Source: an uncultured Lachnospiraceae bacterium
Lineage (GTDB): Bacteria > Bacillota > Clostridia > Lachnospirales > Lachnospiraceae
Direction of reading: 5' to 3'
Assembly (NCBI GenBank): GCA_902803305.1
Contig: CADCPL010000252.1
Span: 1 to 5,892, forward strand
Length of the DNA stretch: 5,892 nucleotides
Positions 1 through 4,447 of the stretch are shown here, piece after piece; the first letter of the stretch is position 1, and every line of letters starts with the position of its first letter. Both the position numbers and the translations under genes were made by a program. The notes beneath the pieces are model-generated. The model was not told the origin of the DNA, did not search any database, and was given only the letters and a program-made list of their open reading frames with translations.

Positions 1-596
1 ATGGAAAAGATGAAGAACATGAGAGTGCGGAAGCACACGGTTCCGATCCTGATGTTTGAATCCCTGAAACTGATGACGAATGTAAGGACGATGATGCCGA
101 TGACATCATCGATTATAGCGGCCGCCATTACGGTCGTGCCGACTTTTGTCTTAAGGAATCCGAGTTCTTTGAGAGTCTCTACGGTGATCGATACGCTCGT
201 TGCGGTCATTATCGTTCCGACAAATACCGCTTCTATAAAATCAGGAGATGAAAGTGACTTTACCCCGTAAAATAGCATGTAGTAGATGGTGCCGCCTGCA
301 AGAGGAACGAACACACCGGCGCATGCGATCGCTGTTGCGATGGGACCGGTCTTTTGAAGCTCCTTGATGTCTGTTCCGAGTCCTGCGGAAAACATAAGAA
401 GAATAACGCCGATCTCAGCCATCTGACTGATGAACGCCGTATTATCGACCCAGCCGAGAAGAGAGGGCCCTATGATAAGACCGGCTATGATCTCGCCGAC
501 TACCTGGGGGACCTTGATCTTTCTGGCACCTATTCCGAATAATTTCGCGAAAATTATGATTATCGCGAGTGATTTAAAAATATCATATGTTTGCAT
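1..596 (-). CDS. CPA2-family cation:proton antiporter, N-terminal half (cut by the window edge)
   Basis: An integral membrane exchanger that swaps Na+ or K+ for protons and helps control internal pH and salt. The 198 codons visible encode about half of the usual exchanger domain of some 400 residues; the rest lies beyond base 1, and a C-terminal nucleotide-binding domain cannot be excluded. Family marks in order: first hydrophobic helix about residues 9-22; VPQVVGEI (29-36) followed by GPSLLG (43-48); helix around 60-73 with LLMFSAGL; TATSVSIT (131-138) in the helix that unwinds near the ion site; and an aspartate pair D163-D164 within AAAIIDDVIG. By family knowledge an Asp-Asp pair is typical of electrogenic Na+/H+ antiporters of the NapA kind, while KefB/C carry Gln-Asp, so a NapA-like exchanger is more likely than a glutathione-gated Kef channel. 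ATG at 594-596 is the only reasonable start; no Shine-Dalgarno site precedes it at normal distance. Substrate ion is inferred. Confidence 0.9.
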   Translation of the reverse strand, partial: MQTYDIFKSLAIIIIFAKLFGIGARKIKVPQVVGEIIAGLIIGPSLLGWVDNTAFISQMAEIGVILLMFSAGLGTDIKELQKTGPIATAIACAGVFVPLAGGTIYYMLFYGVKSLSSPDFIEAVFVGTIMTATSVSITVETLKELGFLKTKVGTTVMAAAIIDDVIGIIVLTFVISFRDSNIRIGTVCFRTLMFFIFS

Positions 597-603
597 TCTT
601 AAT

Positions 604-632
604 AATATAGCCCTAAAGGTTTGAAGTGTCAA
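604..632 (-). promoter_or_regulatory. Sigma-A-type promoter of the antiporter gene
   Basis: Read on the minus strand, a perfect -35 box TTGACA (627-632) is followed by a 17-base spacer and a -10 box TATATT (604-609). This is the best match to the housekeeping promoter consensus in the window. Only seven bases separate the -10 box from the antiporter ATG, so transcription should begin at or within a base or two of the start codon, giving a leaderless message. The transcription start is inferred from spacing. Confidence 0.7.
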
Positions 633-634
633 TG

Positions 635-679
635 TTGAAGAAGGCGATTTTTTGTGGTACAATACGATAGCATTATAAT
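635..679 (+). promoter_or_regulatory. Candidate tandem promoters of cheC
   Basis: Two overlapping sigma-A-like signals point toward cheC. The first is TTGAAG (635-640), 17 bases, TACAAT (658-663). The second has a perfect -10 box TATAAT (674-679) but a weak -35 (TTTGTG at 651-656, 17-base spacer). The first -35 lies only two bases from the antiporter -35 on the other strand, so the two genes share a compact divergent control region. I saw no convincing flagellar sigma-D promoter here. Confidence 0.5.
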
Positions 680-716
680 ATGCGATCGATTTTTTACGAT
701 TTGAGGTAGTTTTGGT

Positions 717-1334
717 ATGATCTCATATGACAATCTGAATGAGTTACAGCTTGATGTGATGAGAGAGATCGGAAACATCGGTGCGGGCAATGCCTGTACG
801 GCTCTGTCCGTTCTTCTCGGTACTGCGATAGATATGTCGGTCCCCAGTGTTTCGCTTCTCGGATATGAATCAACGGCGGAGCATCTTGGCGGTGAAGATA
901 AAATGGTCATCGGACTTAAGATAGAGATCAACGGAGATCTTGAGGGAATGATGGTCCATGTGGTGGAGAGGAGATTTGCGGAGCGTATCATCAATACGTT
1001 CTATGCAAAAGAGATAGAGAATATAGCCAATCTTGATGAGATGGACTCATCGGTTCTTAATGAGATGGCCAATATCACCAGCGGTGCATATGCGAATTCT
1101 ATAGCATCGCTGACCAGTCTGTTCGTGAATATCGGCACGCCGTCTCAGGTACCGGGCAAGGTATCGGACATCATGAGACTGCCGCTTACGGAATTTGTTA
1201 AGCCCGGCGAGCGCATTCTTGTTGTTGATGAAGTGTTCACCATTGATGATGAACACATCAGCAGTAACATGATACTCGCGCTTGAGAGCGATTCGCTTGA
1301 GAAGCTTTTCGAAAGGCTGGGAGTGCAGGTCTGA
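717..1334 (+). CDS. cheC: CheC, CheY-phosphate phosphatase
   Basis: A cytoplasmic chemotaxis protein that removes phosphate from CheY-P and so ends the motor signal; in Bacillus it also binds the receptor deamidase CheD. At 205 residues it is about the length of B. subtilis CheC. The CheC signature (D/S)-x3-E-x2-N-x22-P occurs twice and exactly: D13, E17, N20, P43, and S112, E116, N119, P142. The E/N pairs are the catalytic residues, so both halves should be active; CheX-type relatives have one site and FliY carries an added C-terminal domain, absent here. Start ATG at 717 follows GAGGT (703-707) by 9 bases. Neighbours are a divergent antiporter gene and a convergent yerC. No cheD, receptor or flagellar gene is visible, so this is a stand-alone copy in this window. 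The CheD partner and the motility role are inferred from the family. Confidence 0.93.
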   Translation: MISYDNLNELQLDVMREIGNIGAGNACTALSVLLGTAIDMSVPSVSLLGYESTAEHLGGEDKMVIGLKIEINGDLEGMMVHVVERRFAERIINTFYAKEIENIANLDEMDSSVLNEMANITSGAYANSIASLTSLFVNIGTPSQVPGKVSDIMRLPLTEFVKPGERILVVDEVFTIDDEHISSNMILALESDSLEKLFERLGVQV

Positions 1335-1341
1335 CGATCGG

Positions 1342-1647
1342 TCATTTCTTCTTTTTCTTTTTGGATTCCATCCGTGTAAGCACCATATCGTAACCGTCGT
1401 TTCCGTAATTGAGCGAACGGTTTACCCGGCTGATGGTTGCAGTGGAAGCTCCGGTGTGCTCTGCTATCTCGAGGTAGGTCTTTTTTTCGCGAAGCATGCT
1501 TGCTACTTCAAAGCGCTGTGACAGTGACAGGAGTTCGTTGATCGTGCATATGTCCTCAAAGAAGATATAGCATTCCTCCTTGTCCTTGAGTTCCATGATC
1601 GCGTCAAACAGATAATCGACCGCAGCGGTCCTGATTTTTGGATTCAT
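1342..1647 (-). CDS. yerC: YerC/YecD-type TrpR-family DNA-binding protein
   Basis: A small cytoplasmic DNA-binding protein of the TrpR superfamily, 101 residues, matching the size of B. subtilis YerC. Its recognisable landmarks are ELKDKEECYIFFEDICTINE (19-38), LSQRFEVASMLRE (42-54), a helix-turn-helix about residues 57-78 with the motif TGASTATISRV, and LNYGNDGY (79-86). Family members are widespread in Firmicutes; I know of no firm target, and there is no reason to call it a tryptophan repressor. The start is ATG at 1645-1647 because AAAGGAA sits 7 bases upstream; an in-frame ATG at 1696-1698 would add 17 residues that do not look like the family and has no such site. The protein ends in six consecutive lysines, which is odd for the family as I recall it. 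It converges on cheC and diverges from pcrA. An inverted repeat around its promoter suggests repression, perhaps by itself (inference). Confidence 0.9.
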   Translation of the reverse strand: MNPKIRTAAVDYLFDAIMELKDKEECYIFFEDICTINELLSLSQRFEVASMLREKKTYLEIAEHTGASTATISRVNRSLNYGNDGYDMVLTRMESKKKKKK

Positions 1648-1654
1648 GACAGAG

Positions 1655-1661
1655 TTCCTTT
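1655..1661 (-). promoter_or_regulatory. Ribosome binding site that fixes the yerC start
   Basis: On the minus strand AAAGGAA lies 7 bases before the ATG at 1647. It is the only good Shine-Dalgarno match near either in-frame ATG, so it favours the 101-residue protein over the 118-residue reading. Confidence 0.8.
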
Positions 1662-1673
1662 CGTAGTGTAAAT

Positions 1674-1705
1674 CTTTAACGCTTTTAAATTTTAGCACGT
1701 TAAAG
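1674..1705. repeat. 8-bp perfect inverted repeat, candidate operator between yerC and pcrA
   Basis: CTTTAACG (1674-1681) and CGTTAAAG (1698-1705) are exact reverse complements separated by a 16-base AT-rich spacer; the arm centres are 24 bases apart, a little over two helical turns. The repeat lies in the 83-base gap between divergent yerC and pcrA and its arms flank the candidate yerC -10 box. That layout fits a dimeric repressor site. As an RNA hairpin it would have a 16-base loop and no T-tract, so a terminator is unlikely. The binding protein is unknown; YerC is the obvious guess. Confidence 0.5.
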
Positions 1706-1717
1706 CGGCAAATGCAA
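1689..1717 (-). promoter_or_regulatory. Candidate yerC promoter
   Basis: Minus strand: TTGCAT (1712-1717), 17-base spacer, TAAAAT (1689-1694). The -10 matches consensus at five of six positions, the -35 only at TTG. It would start transcription near base 1682, giving a leader of about 35 bases containing the ribosome site. I could not find an equally good promoter for pcrA on the plus strand. Confidence 0.4.
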
Positions 1718-1730
1718 TAGGTGATAGAAA

Positions 1731-3953
1731 ATGAGTGTTCTTGAACAGCTTAACGACAAACAAAAAGAGGCAGCCATGCAGCTTGAGGGCCCCGTCCTAA
1801 TCCTTGCGGGTGCGGGATCCGGCAAGACCAGGGTACTTACGAACCGTACGGCATATATGATCGATGAAGCGGGGATCAATCCGTGGAACATACTTGCCAT
1901 CACGTTTACCAACAAAGCGGCGCAGGAGATGAGAGAGCGTATCGACAGACTTGTCGGGTTCGGAAGCGAGAGCATATGGGTGGCAACGTTCCACTCGACA
2001 TGTGTGAGGATCCTCAGGAGGCATATCGATCTTCTCGGATACGATACGAACTTTACGATATATGATACCGACGATTCCAAGTCGGTGATGAAGGAAGTGC
2101 TTAAGAGACTTCAGATCGATACTAAGCAGTATCCCGAGAAGAGATTTCTTAACAGGATATCAAACTGCAAGAACGAGCTGTCTTCGGTTGAGGATGAGGA
2201 GCGCGATGCTCTCGGAGACTACGCGGATGAGATGTTCGCGAAGGTCTACAGAGAGTACCAGGCGGGCCTGAAGAAGAACAACGCGCTTGATTTTGACGAT
2301 CTGCTGGTAAAGACCGTGGAGCTCTTTACTTCTTTTCCGGAGGTGCTGGAGAACTATCAGAAGCGGTTCCTGTACATAATGGTTGATGAGTATCAGGATA
2401 CGAATACGGCACAGTTTGAACTGATAAGACTGCTTGCGGCGCGCAACAGGAACATATGCGTTGTCGGTGATGACGATCAGTCCATATACAAGTTCAGGGG
2501 TGCAAATATACGCAACATCCTTGATTTTGAAAAAGTATATCCGAATGCCAAGGTTGTAAAGCTTGAGCAGAATTACAGATCCACGCAGACGATCCTTGAT
2601 GCGGCAAATGCCGTCATTGCCAACAACGGCTCGCGTAAGGATAAGAAGCTGTGGACGGATAAAGGCGACGGAGAAAAGATACGGTTCATCTCAACCGATA
2701 CGGCATACGAAGAGGCAGAACGCATAGTCGACTTTATATGTGCGGACAAGAGAGCGGGAAAATGCGACTATCGCGATAACGCAGTGCTCTATCGTACAAA
2801 TGCGCAGTCAAGACTCCTTGAAGAAAAATGCATCATGGCGGGAATACCGTATTCGGTAGTCGGTGGAGTCAACTTCTATTCGCGCAGGGAGATCAAGGAT
2901 ATCCTTGCGTATCTCAAGACGATCGACAACGGTAGGGACGATCTTGCCGTCAGAAGGATAATAAACGTTCCGAAGCGGGGGATAGGCGCGACCACGATAT
3001 CCAAGATCGCGGATCACGCCGCGGCGAGCGGACTGTCTTTTTACGACTGCTGCGTTAAGGCTGAAGAGATACTCGGACACGGAAAAGCGGCAGAGAAGAT
3101 CGCGGAGTTTGTGGACCTTATCTCGGTATTAAAATCAAAGGTAGAATACATCACGCTTGAACAGCTGATCGATGACATACTCGAGCGTACGGATTATGAA
3201 GCGATGCTGGAGGAGTCCGACCCCGATGATGCACAGGAGAGGATCGAAAACATCGGAGAACTTGTGAATAAGGCAGTTGCTTTTGAAGAGCAGAACGATG
3301 AGCCGACGCTGTCGCAGTTCCTTGAGGAAGTCGCGCTTGTTGCAGACATAGATAATGTCGACGAAAATGCCGATAAGGTAATGCTTATGACTCTTCACTC
3401 CGCGAAGGGACTGGAGTTCCCGAACGTGTATCTGGCAGGTATGGAGGACGGGCTTTTCCCCGGTTATATGTCGATCTGTTCGGATGATCCGGAGGAGATC
3501 GAGGAGGAGAGACGTCTCTGTTATGTAGGTATCACAAGAGCCATGGAAAAGCTTACCATCTCGGCAGCGGGCTCGAGGATGATAAGAGGCGAGACAACAC
3601 GTAATCCTGTTTCAAGATTTGTTAAGGAGATCCCGCAGGAACTGCTGCTGGGCATGCCATCGAGCATGAAACAGAAGCCGCAAATCCAGCCTCAACAGAG
3701 GCCGACGGTGCAGCCGGTTAAGCCGGTTGTTGCAAAGGCAAAACCTTTTGCATATCTTACAAAAGGTTCGCAGATGGGTAGTACTTCCGCACCGGATTAC
3801 GGCCCGGGAGACCGCGTACAGCATATGAAGTTCGGACAGGGGACTGTGCTTAGTGTAGAAAAGGGAGCAAGAGACTACGAGGTGTCGGTGGACTTCGATA
3901 ATGCGGGGGTTAAAAAGATGTTCGCAGGCTTTGCAAAGCTGAAGAAGTTGTGA
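1731..3953 (+). CDS. pcrA: PcrA, ATP-dependent 3'-5' DNA helicase (UvrD/Rep family)
   Basis: An SF1A helicase that unwinds DNA in repair and rolling-circle replication, strips RecA from DNA and resolves transcription-replication conflicts. It is complete at 740 residues, against 739 for B. subtilis PcrA. All helicase motifs are present: Q-motif LNDKQ (7-11); Walker A AGAGSGKT (26-33); Ia ITFTNKAA (57-64); Ib TFHS (86-89); II DEYQDT (219-224); III GDDDQSIYKFRGA (246-258); IV LEQNYRST (278-285); V TLHSAKGLEF (554-563); VI EERRLCYVGITRA (592-604). A Gln/Pro/Lys-rich linker (about 646-688) leads to a C-terminal Tudor-like module (about 690-740, GDRVQHMKFGQGTV) that in PcrA/UvrD binds RNA polymerase. 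Start ATG at 1731 has AGGTGA (1719-1724) six bases upstream. The B. subtilis neighbours pcrB and ligA are absent here; instead a small membrane protein gene follows after 47 bases, probably in the same transcript. Confidence 0.98.
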   Translation: MSVLEQLNDKQKEAAMQLEGPVLILAGAGSGKTRVLTNRTAYMIDEAGINPWNILAITFTNKAAQEMRERIDRLVGFGSESIWVATFHSTCVRILRRHIDLLGYDTNFTIYDTDDSKSVMKEVLKRLQIDTKQYPEKRFLNRISNCKNELSSVEDEERDALGDYADEMFAKVYREYQAGLKKNNALDFDDLLVKTVELFTSFPEVLENYQKRFLYIMVDEYQDTNTAQFELIRLLAARNRNICVVGDDDQSIYKFRGANIRNILDFEKVYPNAKVVKLEQNYRSTQTILDAANAVIANNGSRKDKKLWTDKGDGEKIRFISTDTAYEEAERIVDFICADKRAGKCDYRDNAVLYRTNAQSRLLEEKCIMAGIPYSVVGGVNFYSRREIKDILAYLKTIDNGRDDLAVRRIINVPKRGIGATTISKIADHAAASGLSFYDCCVKAEEILGHGKAAEKIAEFVDLISVLKSKVEYITLEQLIDDILERTDYEAMLEESDPDDAQERIENIGELVNKAVAFEEQNDEPTLSQFLEEVALVADIDNVDENADKVMLMTLHSAKGLEFPNVYLAGMEDGLFPGYMSICSDDPEEIEEERRLCYVGITRAMEKLTISAAGSRMIRGETTRNPVSRFVKEIPQELLLGMPSSMKQKPQIQPQQRPTVQPVKPVVAKAKPFAYLTKGSQMGSTSAPDYGPGDRVQHMKFGQGTVLSVEKGARDYEVSVDFDNAGVKKMFAGFAKLKKL

Positions 3954-3985
3954 TAATATGTAAACAGGGTTTATTCTCTATATTG

Positions 3986-3991
3986 AAAGGA
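3986..3991 (+). promoter_or_regulatory. Ribosome binding site deciding the start of the small membrane protein
   Basis: AAAGGA lies 9 bases before the ATG at 4001 but only 3 bases before the in-frame ATG at 3995. Normal spacing favours 4001. A further in-frame ATG at 3950, overlapping the end of pcrA, has no suitable site. Confidence 0.65.
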
Positions 3992-4000
3992 CGGATGAGT

Positions 4001-4339
4001 ATGAATAAGATAGAAAAGCTTGAGAGGATCCTGGATACGGTCAGAGCACAGGAAGAACTGGGAATGGCAAAGGCCAGGAGCATCATAGACGATGTTAAGC
4101 GTGTTGAGATACCGGATATCCCGGTGCCTGATTTCTTCAGAAGGGAAGAAGTTGTACAGGAAAAGAAAAAGTTCAACTGGGGTCTTTTGATAGCGGTCAT
4201 CGCAGGAGTTCTTGTTGTAGCGGCGGTTATATACGGTCTGTACTGCTACTTTACTCCGGATTATCTTGAGGATTTCGAAGATGATTTTGAGGATGAAGAA
4301 TTCGATGACGATGATTTCTTCGAGGATGACGATAAATAA
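4001..4339 (+). CDS. Small single-pass membrane protein with a highly acidic tail, function unknown
   Basis: I do not recognise a named family. The 112 residues fall into three parts. Residues 1-36 are charged and probably helical. A linker with IPDIPVPDFF and a basic stretch (RREE, EKKK) leads to one strong transmembrane helix at about 60-84. The tail, residues 87-112, is acidic: 18 of 26 residues are Asp or Glu, with Phe at 92, 96, 101, 106 and 107. Basic residues before the helix suggest the N-terminus is cytoplasmic and the acidic tail outside (positive-inside rule; inference). There is no cleavable signal peptide. ATG at 4001 is preferred over in-frame ATGs at 3995 and 3950 by ribosome-site spacing. 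It lies 47 bases after pcrA with no terminator between and a strong terminator behind, so co-transcription is likely. A weak internal promoter (TTGCAA 3931-3936, 17 bases, TAATAT 3954-3959) is possible. Asp/Phe-rich tails could bind cations or basic surfaces; no function is claimed. Confidence 0.8.
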   Translation: MNKIEKLERILDTVRAQEELGMAKARSIIDDVKRVEIPDIPVPDFFRREEVVQEKKKFNWGLLIAVIAGVLVVAAVIYGLYCYFTPDYLEDFEDDFEDEEFDDDDFFEDDDK

Positions 4340-4370
4340 CCGCAAAGGATGCGCGGATATAGTGTTTAAG

Positions 4371-4408
4371 AAACCTCGTTAAGCCGCAGTGCTTGACGAG
4401 GTTTTTTT
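4371..4408 (+). terminator. Strong intrinsic terminator of the pcrA unit
   Basis: A 14-pair stem (4371-4384 with 4391-4404, one T-G wobble) encloses the loop CGCAGT and runs into seven consecutive T (4402-4408, partly within the stem). It lies 31 bases after the stop of the small membrane protein and separates it from the methyltransferase gene. The A-rich bases before the stem make weak activity in the other direction possible. Confidence 0.9.
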
Positions 4409-4422
4409 GAGAAAATCATACG
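4393..4422 (+). promoter_or_regulatory. Weak candidate promoter overlapping the terminator, before rlmD
   Basis: TTGACG (4393-4398), five of six to the -35 consensus, lies inside the descending arm of the terminator stem. Eighteen bases on is CATACG (4417-4422), only a poor -10 box. It is listed because no better promoter fits between the terminator and the gene. The alternatives are read-through of the terminator or a promoter further upstream. Confidence 0.2.
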
Positions 4423-4437
4423 CTCGCGCGTGTGTAT

Positions 4438-4441
4438 GGAG
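4438..4441 (+). promoter_or_regulatory. Ribosome binding site for the rRNA methyltransferase
   Basis: GGAG lies 6 bases before the ATG at 4448. The in-frame ATG at 4436 and GTG at 4430 have no purine-rich site in front, so 4448 is the better start; choosing 4436 would add four residues and would put this site inside the coding region. Confidence 0.6.
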
Positions 4442-4447
4442 CAGCTG

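Noticed and set aside
1..270. Plus-strand open frame of 89 codons at the left edge
   Set aside because: It is antisense to the antiporter, whose minus-strand translation carries clear family motifs; the plus reading has no recognisable protein features.
681..700. Possible flagellar sigma-D promoter near GCGATCGAT before cheC
   Set aside because: There is no TAAA-like -35 at the required distance and the match to CCGATAT is poor; the sigma-A signals explain the gene better.
629..994. Minus-strand open frame of 121 codons across the start of cheC
   Set aside because: It overlaps the first half of cheC, is rich in Ser/Arg/Ile in the way antisense frames often are, and covers the intergenic promoters. 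It is a shadow.
1287..1310. Short direct repeat CGCTTGAGA occurring twice near the end of cheC
   Set aside because: It falls in frame over two Leu-Glu pairs of the C-terminal helix and is explained by codon choice.
1700..2080. Minus-strand open frame of 126 codons at the pcrA start
   Set aside because: It is antisense to the Walker A region of pcrA, which is unambiguous, and has no family features.
3971..4345. Minus-strand open frame of 124 codons opposite the small membrane protein
   Set aside because: The plus-strand reading has a ribosome site, an orderly three-part layout and a terminator behind it; the minus reading has none of these.
4436..4447. Upstream start for the methyltransferase at ATG 4436
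   Set aside because: It has no ribosome site, whereas GGAG is correctly spaced for the ATG at 4448; only four residues are at stake.
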